This document shows positions 32,709 through 40,925 of a stretch of DNA of 64,000 bases, piece by piece (position 1 is the stretch's first letter; each line of letters starts with the position of its first letter). The position numbers and the translations under genes are program-made. The notes under the pieces were generated by a model. It saw only the letters and a program-made list of their open reading frames with translations. It did no database searches and was not told where the DNA came from. The stretch is taken from NCBI RefSeq assembly GCF_045348435.1, contig NZ_CP157484.1:1302001-1366000 (forward strand), written 5' to 3'. The DNA comes from Alsobacter sp045348435 (GTDB taxonomy: Bacteria > Pseudomonadota > Alphaproteobacteria > Rhizobiales > Beijerinckiaceae).

Positions 32709-34469
32709 CTAGCCGGCGGCTGCGGGCGACGGCTCGTTCTGGGGGATGTAATCTTGCGGCGCCCCGGGGACGCTGTAGTCATAGGCCCAACGGTGGACGA
32801 TGGGCAGGTCCCGTCCCCAATTCCCATGCGCCGGCGGCGTTTGCGGGGTTTGCCACTCCAGCGTCGTCGCCCGCCAGGGGTTGGGTCCCGCCGCAGCGCC
32901 CCTGAACAGGCTCCAGATCAGGTTGGCCAAGAACACCAGCTGGGCGGCGCCGACGACGAGGGCGACCACGCTGATGAAGGCGTTCAGGGTGTGGGCGGAC
33001 GCTGGAATGAACGCGGCGTCGCCCCACTCGAAATAACGCCGCGGCACGCCCAAGAGGCCGAGGTAATGCATGGGGAAGAAGATCGCGTAGGCGCCGACGA
33101 AGGTGATCCAGAAGTGGAGCCGGCCCAGCGGATCGTTGAACATGCGCCCGGTGACTTTGGGGTACCAGTGGTAGATGGCGCCGAACACGACCATAATCGG
33201 CGCGACGCCCATGACCATGTGGAAATGCGCCACCACGAAGAGCGTATCCGACAGGGGAACGTCCACGACGACGTTGCCGAGGAAAAGGCCGGTGAGACCG
33301 CCATTCACGAAGGTGACGATAAAGGCGAGCGCAAACAGCATCGGAACGGTGAAATGGATGTCGCCGCGCCAAAGAGTCAAAATCCAATTGTAGACCTTGA
33401 TCGCGGTGGGGATGGCGATGATCAGCGTCGTCGTCGCGAAGAAGAACCCAAACTGCGGGTTCATTCCGCTCACATACATGTGGTGGGCCCAAACCACGAA
33501 GCTCAACGCGCCAATCGCAACGATGGCCCACACCATCATGCGGTAGCCGAAGATGTTGCGGCGGGCGTGGGTGCTGATCAGATCGGACACCAGGCCGAAA
33601 GCCGGGAGTGCGACGATATAGACCTCCGGATGGCCAAAGAACCAAAACAGGTGCTGGAAGAGGATCGGGCTCCCCCCATTGTAGGCGAGGTGCTCACCCA
33701 TCTCCACAATGGAGGGCATGAAGAAACTCGTGCCCAGCACACGATCGAGGAGCATCATCAACGCTCCCACGAACAAGGCCGGGAAGGCCAGCAGCGCCAT
33801 CACGGTGGCGGTGAAAATGCCCCAGACGCTCAAAGGCATGCGCATGAGGGTCATGCCCAGCGTGCGCCCCTGCAGCACGGTCACGACATAGTTCAGGCCG
33901 CCCATCGTGAAGCCCACGATGAACAGCATCAGGGAGACCAGCATCAAAATGATGCCCCAATCGCGACCCGGCGTGCCGGTGAGGATGGCCTGAGGCGGGT
34001 AGAGCGTCCACCCGGCCCCGGTTGGCCCACCCGGCACGAAAAAGGTGGAGACCAGCACCAGCACCGCGAGAAGATAGATCCAATAACTCAGCATATTGAG
34101 ATAGGGGAAGACCATGTCGCGAGCCCCCAGCATGAGGGGAATGAGATAGTTGCCGAATCCTCCCAAAAACAGCGCCGTGAGCAAATAGACGACCATGATC
34201 ATTCCATGCATGGTGATGAACTGATAGTAGCGTGGGCCGTCAATAAACGAGAAATAGCCGGGAAAGCCCAACTGCAAGCGCATCATCCAGGACAGCACCA
34301 AGGCCACAAAGCCGATCGCCAAGGCGGTGCAGGAGTACTGGATGGCGATCACCTTGGCGTCTTGCGAAAAGACGTAGCGCGTGAGCCAATTTGTCGGGTG
34401 GTAGAGCTCAACGTCATGAACCTCAGCGGCGCGCGTGGGGGGCTGTCCACCCAAGAAGGCTTCGACCAT
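32709..34469 (-). CDS. coxN: Cytochrome c oxidase subunit I
   Basis: 586 residues with the twelve-helix heme-copper core. Heme and CuB ligands are visible: 'ITMHGMIMVVYLL', 'FGHPEVYIVALPAFG' (CuB His, the E of the D-channel and the cross-linked Tyr), 'VVWAHHMYVSGM' (two CuB His) and 'LFVVAHFHMVMG' (heme His pair). D-channel residues are seen in 'GNYLIPLMLGARDMVFP'. This is an A-type proton-pumping oxidase of the inner membrane that reduces O2 to water. Length is slightly above the 530-560 of standard aa3 subunit I, by a C-terminal tail. Confidence 0.97.
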   Translation of the reverse strand: MVEAFLGGQPPTRAAEVHDVELYHPTNWLTRYVFSQDAKVIAIQYSCTALAIGFVALVLSWMMRLQLGFPGYFSFIDGPRYYQFITMHGMIMVVYLLTALFLGGFGNYLIPLMLGARDMVFPYLNMLSYWIYLLAVLVLVSTFFVPGGPTGAGWTLYPPQAILTGTPGRDWGIILMLVSLMLFIVGFTMGGLNYVVTVLQGRTLGMTLMRMPLSVWGIFTATVMALLAFPALFVGALMMLLDRVLGTSFFMPSIVEMGEHLAYNGGSPILFQHLFWFFGHPEVYIVALPAFGLVSDLISTHARRNIFGYRMMVWAIVAIGALSFVVWAHHMYVSGMNPQFGFFFATTTLIIAIPTAIKVYNWILTLWRGDIHFTVPMLFALAFIVTFVNGGLTGLFLGNVVVDVPLSDTLFVVAHFHMVMGVAPIMVVFGAIYHWYPKVTGRMFNDPLGRLHFWITFVGAYAIFFPMHYLGLLGVPRRYFEWGDAAFIPASAHTLNAFISVVALVVGAAQLVFLANLIWSLFRGAAAGPNPWRATTLEWQTPQTPPAHGNWGRDLPIVHRWAYDYSVPGAPQDYIPQNEPSPAAAG

Positions 34470-34496
34470 AGCGAGTCCTCCATCGCAGGCATCCGC

Positions 34497-35312
34497 TCAC
34501 AACCCCGCCTCCTTGTGGGGCGGGTCGTAAGTTTGGGCGAAGGTCTTTTGGTTCTTTAACCAGGCTTGGTAGGCGGTTTCGGTGTCCACGACGACCCGCC
34601 CGCGCATATAGGGATGACCGTAGCCGCACAGCTCGGCGCATAGGACGTCGAACGCGCCGACCCTCGTCGGAACGATCCAGTAATAGGTTGTCGTCCCAGG
34701 GATCATGTCCATCTTGGCCCTGAACTCGGGGACGTAAAAGTCGTGCACGACGTCCAAGGCTCTGAGCAGGATTTTCACGGGTTTGCCCAATTGAAGATGC
34801 AGGTCCGCCGCCACCAGAATGACGTCATCCTGTCCATTGGGATCAGTCGGGCTGAGGCCGAGCGGATTGTCCGCCGTGACGTACTGGCTGTCCGATGCGC
34901 CGAGCTTACCGTCGGCCCCCGGCAGCCGGAATCCCCATTGCCATTGTTGACCAACGATTTCGACTTCCGTCGCCCCCGCCGGCACATTCACAAATTGCGA
35001 CCAGACCAACAGGCCTGGCGCGAGCATGGCGGCCACCCCCACCCCCGTCCCGATGGCCAGCCAGCGCTCCAGTCTCGTGTTTTCGGGTTCGTAAGCCGCC
35101 ACAAGGCCCGGCCGGTGCCGGAAACGATAGGCGCAATACGCCATGAACAGCACCACCGCCGTGAAAACACAGCCAGTGATCCAAAAGGTGATGGTGATGG
35201 TGTCATCGATATAACGCCAATTCGAGGCGATCGGCGTCCACCACCACGGACTCACGACGTGGAACAGGAGCGAGCCGAGAGTCAAAACAACCAATGCGAT
35301 CGCAATCGGCAT
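34497..35312 (-). CDS. coxM: Cytochrome c oxidase subunit II
   Basis: 271 residues from ATG 35312; a TTG at 35330 directly after the upstream stop is the alternative. An N-terminal signal/helix ('IAIALVVLTLGSLLFHVVSP'), two membrane helices ('FWITGCVFTAVVLFMAYCAY' and 'GVAAMLAPGLLVWSQF') and a periplasmic cupredoxin domain follow. The CuA site is complete: 'DVVHDFYVPEFRAKMDM' with His, and 'VLCAELCGYGHPYM' with two Cys, Glu, His and Met. There is no C-terminal cytochrome c domain, so it is not a caa3-type fusion. It accepts electrons from cytochrome c. Confidence 0.95.
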   Translation of the reverse strand: MPIAIALVVLTLGSLLFHVVSPWWWTPIASNWRYIDDTITITFWITGCVFTAVVLFMAYCAYRFRHRPGLVAAYEPENTRLERWLAIGTGVGVAAMLAPGLLVWSQFVNVPAGATEVEIVGQQWQWGFRLPGADGKLGASDSQYVTADNPLGLSPTDPNGQDDVILVAADLHLQLGKPVKILLRALDVVHDFYVPEFRAKMDMIPGTTTYYWIVPTRVGAFDVLCAELCGYGHPYMRGRVVVDTETAYQAWLKNQKTFAQTYDPPHKEAGL

Positions 35313-35330
35313 TGCTGTTCTCGCTTTCAA

Positions 35331-36152
35331 CTATGGCGGCACGACCGCCCGATACAGATGCCACGTCGCGTGCCCCAGTATGGGCACGGTCAGCGCCAAG
35401 CCGACGAGCAGGGTCAGCACGCCAGCCAAAATACCGGCGGCGACCACGAGGCCCCATGCCGTCATTGGCCAAGGATTGACCAAGACCGCCTGCATCGACG
35501 TGGCGATCGCGGCGTTGACGGAGATCCGCCTGTCCAGGAGCAAGGGGAACGACACGACGCTCACCAGCAAGACTGCCGCGGCAAAGAGCAAGCCTACGCC
35601 GTTGCCGATCACGATTAGAGCCCACCCGCGAGGGGTTGACAGCACGTCGTGGACAAACCCCACGAGTGTCGCCGGCATGGTCGGCCCCAAGATCCAGCGA
35701 AAGAGCAGAATGGCCGCCACTAGCCAGGCAAAGTAAAGGGCGGTCAGGAACAGACCCAATTCCAGGATCTTGCCCCTTGACGAATGGTGCAGCAGCTCGA
35801 AGACCTGGGTCCAAGTCGGATCTCGGCCAATCTCGCGCTGGCGGCTCACTTCGTACAGTCCCAGCGCAACGAAAGGCCCCACCAGGGTCAGCCCCGCGAC
35901 CAAGGGGAACAGCATCGGAAAGATTCTGTACTCAAGAACGATGTTCCCGACGAAAAGCCCGAAAGCCGGATAGATCAGTCCGAGAAAGAACAGGTGGCTC
36001 GGCATCGCCCAGAAATCTTCGAAGCCGCGGCGCAGCGAGATCTGAATATCGCCGACGCTGATCCTTCGCACTGGCAACGATTGGGCCAGCTTTGGGCGCC
36101 ATGAAGTGTTGCGGCTCAAAGAGCCGAGATCGCCCGCCGAGCGTTTCGCCAT
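35331..36152 (-). CDS. DUF2189 integral membrane protein
   Basis: 273 residues from ATG 36152 (MAKRSAGDLGSLSRN). Six membrane helices; 'ISLRRGFEDFWAMPSHLFFL', 'GLTLVGPFVALGLYEVSRQR', 'WALIVIGNGVGLLFAAAVLL' and 'NAAIATSMQAVLVNPWPM' fit the DUF2189 family found in alphaproteobacteria, often near oxidase genes. The stop is directly before coxM, so it is the first gene of the operon. It may assist oxidase assembly, but no experiment is known to me. Confidence 0.85.
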   Translation of the reverse strand: MAKRSAGDLGSLSRNTSWRPKLAQSLPVRRISVGDIQISLRRGFEDFWAMPSHLFFLGLIYPAFGLFVGNIVLEYRIFPMLFPLVAGLTLVGPFVALGLYEVSRQREIGRDPTWTQVFELLHHSSRGKILELGLFLTALYFAWLVAAILLFRWILGPTMPATLVGFVHDVLSTPRGWALIVIGNGVGLLFAAAVLLVSVVSFPLLLDRRISVNAAIATSMQAVLVNPWPMTAWGLVVAAGILAGVLTLLVGLALTVPILGHATWHLYRAVVPP

Positions 36153-36487
36153 GGCACGCGTCCTCTGGTGCTGAGGCGCCAGGACTGCTTGAGCAAAGCT
36201 TGTCCTGGCAAGCCTATCGCACTGAAAAGCATACACCCGTTCTGCGAGTGCTCCTAGAGCCGAGCCCCCGGGGGCCGGGCGGCGCGTCTGTGCGAGGCGG
36301 CCCGGCCCCGCGGGGCTCGGCGCGGGTCGTCCGTTCCGCCTCCTGTCAGGCCGAGCGAACCGCAGGCCATCCAAGGCCGCCCGACGACTGCTCTGCTCCG
36401 TTCGCGTCGCTGATAGCGAGCGAGCGGTTGGTGGTAAAATGGCGCTTGTCCACGCGCTGGGAACGGCGTGCACCGAGAGGTTGTGCC
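36153..36487. promoter_or_regulatory. Divergent promoter region of oxidase operon and GYD gene
   Basis: 335 bases between two divergent genes. No consensus box was assigned. The GYD gene has an AGAGG site seven bases before its ATG. Confidence 0.35.
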
Positions 36488-36781
36488 ATGACCACCTATA
36501 TCATGCTGGCCAAATTCACCGACCAGGGCGTTCGCAACGCCAAGGAGTCGCCCACTCGCCTTGATAAGGCGAAGCAATTGCTGCGCGAGATGGGGGGTGA
36601 ATTCAAATCCTTCTTCTTGACCATGGGCGAGTACGACTTCGTCGCGGTTTATGAGGCGCCGGACGACGCCGTCGGCGCCAGGTTTATGCTCCAGCTTGGC
36701 ATGCTGGGAAACCTGCGGACGCAGACGCTCAAAGCCTTTCCCGAACCGGCCTATCGCGAGATCATGAGGAGCTTGGCCTAA
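36488..36781 (+). CDS. GYD domain protein
   Basis: 97 residues from ATG 36488. 'MTTYIMLAKFTDQGVRNAKE', 'GEFKSFFLTMGEYDFVAVYE' and 'GNLRTQTLKAFPEPAYREIM' give the GYD family, named after the G-[EQ]-Y-D motif (here GEYD). These are small cytoplasmic ferredoxin-like-fold proteins, probably ligand-binding or stress-related, with no proven function. A copy of its last 30 codons lies at 37307-37400. Confidence 0.9.
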   Translation: MTTYIMLAKFTDQGVRNAKESPTRLDKAKQLLREMGGEFKSFFLTMGEYDFVAVYEAPDDAVGARFMLQLGMLGNLRTQTLKAFPEPAYREIMRSLA

Positions 36782-36784
36782 GGG

Positions 36785-37016
36785 CCGGCCTCGCGGCGCG
36801 GCCCGGGCGCGTCAGGCGCCTCATCGCGAACAGATCGTCGCCGGTGATGGCGCCCGCCACCGCCGTGGCGAAACCGCCGGCCCAGCTGGCCGTGATGAAT
36901 CCTGCCTCGGCCCCGGTCAGCGGCGCCACGACCTTGCTGGCCTGGCGCCCAGATGCCATGCGCTGTTCCAGCAGGCTTGTGATTAGCGCGTCGTAAGAAG
37001 ACCCCCGCAGGGACAC
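36785..37016 (-). pseudogene. Fragment of the SelA-like PLP gene
   Basis: The minus strand reads 'GRQASKVVAPLTGAEAGFIT', 'ASWAGGFATAVAGAITGDDL' and 'FAMRRLTRPGRAARP'. The intact gene at 37492-38691 has 'QRQASQVVARLTGAEAGFIT', 'ASCASGIAMAVAGAITGDDL' and 'LAVERLPDAPGP'. About 60 codons copied and mutated, 1.6 kb from the source and in the same orientation. Confidence 0.8.
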
Positions 37017-37028
37017 TGCGAGGGTCTT
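36998..37028. terminator. Possible terminator hairpin
   Basis: AAGACCCCCGCA and TGCGAGGGTCTT form an 11-12 bp stem with one bulge around GGGACAC. It resembles alphaproteobacterial intrinsic terminators but only a short T-poor tail follows (GGGACTTTG). It may serve the GYD gene on the plus strand. Confidence 0.4.
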
Positions 37029-37306
37029 GGGACTTTGCCCCGCCCCGGTCGCGGGTGATCAGGCCGGCCGAGCAGCCCGATTCAAACCGGAGATTGGGCT
37101 GAACGCGTGGCGACGCTTAGGCCGCCGCCGCAGCAGCCGTCACGCTCGCCGAAGAGCGCATCGCAGCGCTGGCGCGCCGATTGCGGGGCGCCGGAGGCCC
37201 ACGCCGCCGCGCCCTTTCGACACGAACCCGCCGGCGGCGTGGCCACACGATGGGCCCGGCCGAAGCCGCGCCGTCCGGCGCGCTGCGCCGCTGCGAAGGA
37301 GCGAGC

Positions 37307-37400
37307 AGCTCCAGCTTGGCATGTTAGGAAACCTGCGGACGCCGACGCTCAATGCCTTCCCGAACCGGCCTACCGCTAGATCATGAGGAGCTTGGCCTGA
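37307..37400 (+). pseudogene. Fragment of the GYD gene 3' end
   Basis: About 90 bases match the end of the GYD gene (36692-36782): the block CTCCAGCTTGGCATG, then GGAAACCTGCGGACG, and ATCATGAGGAGCTTGGCC are shared, with a few substitutions and an early stop. The copy stands about 615 bases to the right of the original in the same orientation. Confidence 0.85.
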
Positions 37401-37491
37401 GAGCCGGCCCGCAGCGTCCCTGCGCCGGGCGCACGGGGGACCGCCTCGCGGTCGCCGACGCCGTAGTCGCCAAGCCGCGGCGAGGCCGCGG

Positions 37492-38691
37492 TCAATCCGG
37501 CCATTGCAGGAGGCGAGCCAGGCCGCGATGACGGTCGCCGGCGTCGAAGCGTCCCTCGTTCGAGCCGCGGATCGTCTCGGCGAGCCGGCGGGCCACGATC
37601 TCCGCCTCGCCGTCATGCAGGTTGCAGGGATCGAGATAGAAATGCCCGCGCTCGGCCTCGTGGTCGCGCACGATCACCGGCGGGTCGCCGGCCGCCAAAG
37701 CCGCGGCCAGGCCCGCGGCCGAAAAGCCGCTCTCCGGCGCCACCCGGACCCGCAACCGATCCAGCGGGTTGCCGGTCGGATCGGGGGCGATTTCGGCTGC
37801 GATTCCGGGCAAGGGCGACAGCGCCGCGGCCCACAGATCAAGCGCCGCCTGCTCGCGGGCGCGCAGGCCGGCGTGATCGCGGACCGCCCAGGCGTTCAGC
37901 GCCGCCATGACGCCGGCGATGCTTTCCTTGCCCACCTTCATGCCGCGGCCGATGCCGCGATTTTGCAAAAAGGCGGCCCGCACCAGGGCCTTGCGCCCGG
38001 CCACGACGCCGCTCGTCGGACCGCCCAAAAATTTGTGGCCGCTATAGATCGCGACGTCGGCGCCGGCGGCCAAGAAGCCCGTCAGGTCGTATTCGGAGGC
38101 GGCGTCGACGATCACTGGAACGCCCCGGGCGCGGCACACGGCGCAAAACTCCGGCAGGCCGATCATGCCGTACTGAACGGTGTGGTGCGACACCACAAAC
38201 ACCGCGGCGGCGGTGCGCTCGCTGATGGCGTTCTCCAGATGATAGCGCAGCGCCACGCTGACCGTGCCGACCGGCACGACCTGGCCGCCGGCCAGCCGGA
38301 TCGACTGGTCGACCGGCGCCCCGTAGCTGACCATGTGCCCGACCTGGATCAGCACCTCGCGGCGCGGCCCGGGGGCGTCCGGCAGGCGCTCCACCGCGAG
38401 CAGATCGTCGCCGGTGATCGCGCCCGCCACCGCCATGGCGATGCCGCTGGCGCAGCTGGCCGTGATGAAGCCCGCCTCGGCCCCGGTCAGCCGCGCCACG
38501 ACCTGGCTGGCCTGGCGCTGCAGGTGGTCGATCTCGACGAATTCCGGCGCGATGGCGGCCATCGCCGCAATCGCCTCCGGGACCATGATGGAGGCGCCCA
38601 GCGCCGTCATGGTGCCCGACACATTGATGATCGGCCGCAGGCCGAGTTCGCGGCGGATGTCGCGACCGCGTGGGGGGAGGGGATCGGCCAT
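37492..38691 (-). CDS. SelA-like PLP-dependent enzyme
   Basis: 399 residues from ATG 38691 with AGGAG upstream (MADPLPPRGRDIRRELGLRP). It belongs to the fold-type I family related to L-seryl-tRNA(Sec) selenium transferase: 'PIINVSGTMTALGASIMVP', 'LTGAEAGFITASCASGIAMA', 'VPVIVDAASEYDLTGFLAAG' (PLP Asp) and the Schiff-base Lys in 'VAIYSGHKFLGGPTSG'. In this subfamily members such as D-glucosaminate-6-phosphate ammonia-lyase act on amino sugars or amino acids. It closes an amino-acid ABC transporter operon, so it may act on the imported compound. Real SelA function is unlikely since no selB or selC is seen. Confidence 0.8.
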   Translation of the reverse strand: MADPLPPRGRDIRRELGLRPIINVSGTMTALGASIMVPEAIAAMAAIAPEFVEIDHLQRQASQVVARLTGAEAGFITASCASGIAMAVAGAITGDDLLAVERLPDAPGPRREVLIQVGHMVSYGAPVDQSIRLAGGQVVPVGTVSVALRYHLENAISERTAAAVFVVSHHTVQYGMIGLPEFCAVCRARGVPVIVDAASEYDLTGFLAAGADVAIYSGHKFLGGPTSGVVAGRKALVRAAFLQNRGIGRGMKVGKESIAGVMAALNAWAVRDHAGLRAREQAALDLWAAALSPLPGIAAEIAPDPTGNPLDRLRVRVAPESGFSAAGLAAALAAGDPPVIVRDHEAERGHFYLDPCNLHDGEAEIVARRLAETIRGSNEGRFDAGDRHRGLARLLQWPD

Positions 38692-38762
38692 GGTCTGCTC
38701 CTGGGGTGCGCGGCTCGGGCGCGCTCTGGCCGACGCCGCGACGGTGACGGGGACGCCGCCGG

Positions 38763-39557
38763 TCAATGGCGCGCGCCGAATCTGGCGAGGAAGGCGCGCA
38801 GCCTCTCATTCGGGTGGTCGGGCGCAAACAGCGCCGCCGGGGCGGCGTCGGCCGCCACCACGCCCTCCGCCATGAACACGATGCGGTGGCTGACGTCGCG
38901 CGCAAACGCGATCTCGTGGGTGACGACGAGCATGGTCATGCCCTCGCGCACCAGCTGCAGCACGACGTCGAGCACCTCGCCCACCAGCTCGGGATCGAGC
39001 GCCGAGGTGATCTCGTCGAGCAGCAGGATCTTTGGCTCCATCGCCACGGCCCGGGCGATGCCGACGCGCTGCTGCTGTCCGCCCGAGAGCTCGGCCGGCA
39101 GCCGGTCGAGCTTGTCGGCGAGGCCGACGCGGCTGAGCCAATGGGCGGCGAGGGTGCGGGCCTCGGCTTTCCGCTTGCGGCGCACCTTGACGAGGCCGAG
39201 CATGACGTTCTCGGCCGCGGTGAGGTGCGGGAACAGATTGAAGGCCTGAAACACCATTCCGGTCTCGGCCCGGATGCGCGCCAGCTCCGTCTCCGACCGG
39301 GGCTGGCGGCGGACCGCGTCACGATAGCCGACCTCCTCGCCCGCGATGCGGATCGAGCCCTGCTCATAGGTCTCCAGGAAATTGACGCAGCGCAGCAGGG
39401 TCGTCTTGCCGCTGCCCGACGGGCCGATGATGGTCACCACCTCGCCGGTGGCGACGGTCAGGTCGACGCCCTTCAGCACCTCGGCGGCGCCATAGGATTT
39501 GTGCAGGCCGGCGATCTGCAACAAAGGCGGCCCGGGCGCGCGCGCATCGACGGTCAT
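38763..39557 (-). CDS. Polar amino-acid ABC transporter ATPase
   Basis: 264 residues. Walker A 'GPSGSGKTTLLR', Q-loop 'GMVFQAFNLFPHLTAAENVM', signature 'LSGGQQQRVGIARA', Walker B 'ILLLDEITSALDPE' and the H-loop 'LVVTHEIAFARD' are complete. The pattern 'VLKGVDLTVATGEVVTIIG' is that of GlnQ/HisP-type subunits. It energises import through the two permeases encoded just upstream; seven bases separate it from the first permease gene. Confidence 0.95.
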   Translation of the reverse strand: MTVDARAPGPPLLQIAGLHKSYGAAEVLKGVDLTVATGEVVTIIGPSGSGKTTLLRCVNFLETYEQGSIRIAGEEVGYRDAVRRQPRSETELARIRAETGMVFQAFNLFPHLTAAENVMLGLVKVRRKRKAEARTLAAHWLSRVGLADKLDRLPAELSGGQQQRVGIARAVAMEPKILLLDEITSALDPELVGEVLDVVLQLVREGMTMLVVTHEIAFARDVSHRIVFMAEGVVAADAAPAALFAPDHPNERLRAFLARFGARH

Positions 39558-39563
39558 GCTGGC

Positions 39564-40214
39564 TCACTCCCGGACATAGGCGTAGCGCTTCTCAAGCCGG
39601 CGGCTGGCGCTCGACAAGGCGTAGTTGATGGAAAAATAGATCAGCGCGCCCAGCACATAGAGCGGCAGCGGCTCATAGGTGCGGCCGATCACCTGCTGCA
39701 TGGCGTGCATCAGGTCGGTGACGCCGAGCAGCGAGACCAGCGCGGTGCCCTTCACGGCGTCGGTCACGCCATTGATCCAGGGCGGCAGGAAGCGGCGCAG
39801 CGCCTGCGGCGCGATGACCGATCCAAACCGCTGCCAAAAGGTCAGCCCGATCGCCTTGGCCGCATCGGTCTGGCCGCGCGGGATGGAGCCGATGGCCCCG
39901 CGCACATTCTCGATCACCTGCGCCACCTTGAACACCGTCAGGGCGAGCACGGCCGCCGTGAAGGGCGGCAGGTTCAGCCCGGTGATGGGCAGGCCGTAAT
40001 ACACAAAGAAGATCAGCACCAGGATGGGAACGCCGCGCACCACGTCGCTGAAGCCGCGCACCAGCCAGCGCAGCGGTGCGGGACCATAGACGAGGCCAAG
40101 CCCCATCAGGCCGCCGAAGGCGAGCGACAGCGCCACCACCAGCAGCGACACCACGATCGTGACGCCGAGCCCCTGCGTCAAAAAGGGCAGGGCGTAGAGG
40201 ATCGCCTGGATCAT
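39564..40214 (-). CDS. Polar amino-acid ABC transporter permease
   Basis: 216 residues with about five helices ('GLGVTIVVSLLVVALSLAFG', 'RGVPILVLIFFVYYGLPITG'). The EAA loop 'GSIPRGQTDAAKAIGLTFWQ' contacts the ATPase. HisM/HisQ-type family. The ATG follows the stop of the second permease gene by one base, so translation is probably coupled. Confidence 0.93.
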   Translation of the reverse strand: MIQAILYALPFLTQGLGVTIVVSLLVVALSLAFGGLMGLGLVYGPAPLRWLVRGFSDVVRGVPILVLIFFVYYGLPITGLNLPPFTAAVLALTVFKVAQVIENVRGAIGSIPRGQTDAAKAIGLTFWQRFGSVIAPQALRRFLPPWINGVTDAVKGTALVSLLGVTDLMHAMQQVIGRTYEPLPLYVLGALIYFSINYALSSASRRLEKRYAYVRE

Positions 40215-40215
40215 C

Positions 40216-40881
40216 TCAGCGCCCGACCGCGTAGCGGCGCTCCAGCAGCCGCAGCAGCAGCAGGATGGCGTAACCGGCGACGAGATACATGCCGGTCACG
40301 ACGAGATAGACCTCGACGATCCGGAAGGTGTTGAAGTTGATCCACTGCGCCCCATAGGTCAGTTCGGGGACGGCGATGACGGACGCCACCGACGTGTCCT
40401 TGAACAGCGACACGAAGGTGTTGGACAAGGCCGGCAGCGTGATGCGCAGCATGGTCGGCAGCCGGACATGAACGAGCCGTCGCCAAGGCGTCAGCCCGAT
40501 GGCTTTGCCGGCGTCGATCAGCCCGCGCGGCACCGCCTCCAGGCCCGAGCGGAACACCTCCACCAAATACGCGCCGGCGTAGAGCGCCAGCGTCGCCACG
40601 AAGGAGACGGTCGGACTGTAGACGATGTCGACGACCGTGGGCAGGCCGTAAAAGACGAGATAGACGAGCAGGATCAGCGGCACGTTGCGGATGAACTCCA
40701 CATAGGCCGCGATCGCGGCGCGGACCCCGCGGCCCCCCGAGACATGCAAGACCGCCAGCGCCAAGCCGATGACGATTCCGATCAGGATCGCGGCCGCGGC
40801 CAGTTCGAGGCTGAGGACGAGACCGCCCCACAGCCTGTCGAAGTGGCGCCAGATCAGCGTGAAATTGAGGTGGTAACCCAT
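40216..40881 (-). CDS. Polar amino-acid ABC transporter permease
   Basis: 221 residues, paralogous to the next permease. 'GLVLSLELAAAAILIGIVIG', 'FIRNVPLILLVYLVFYGLP' and the EAA loop 'AVPRGLIDAGKAIGLTPWRR' identify it. With the other permease it forms the heterodimeric channel. It lies 44 bases after the binding-protein gene. Confidence 0.93.
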   Translation of the reverse strand: MGYHLNFTLIWRHFDRLWGGLVLSLELAAAAILIGIVIGLALAVLHVSGGRGVRAAIAAYVEFIRNVPLILLVYLVFYGLPTVVDIVYSPTVSFVATLALYAGAYLVEVFRSGLEAVPRGLIDAGKAIGLTPWRRLVHVRLPTMLRITLPALSNTFVSLFKDTSVASVIAVPELTYGAQWINFNTFRIVEVYLVVTGMYLVAGYAILLLLRLLERRYAVGR

Positions 40882-40925
40882 GGCCCCCGCATGCGGCCGG
40901 CGCGCCGGCGCGCTGGCCGGCTCGG

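Noticed and set aside
32754..34559. 601-codon open frame opposite coxN
   Set aside because: It is the antisense shadow of a clearly conserved oxidase subunit I; His/Asp/Arg-rich translation without domains.
37492..38691. Genuine selenocysteine synthase (selA)
   Set aside because: The gene is shorter than usual SelA, is the last gene of an amino-acid transporter operon, and no selB, selC or selD is present.
37504..40334. Long open frames (522 and 581 codons) opposite the SelA-like and ABC genes
   Set aside because: High-GC antisense shadows of well-conserved genes; no motifs of their own.
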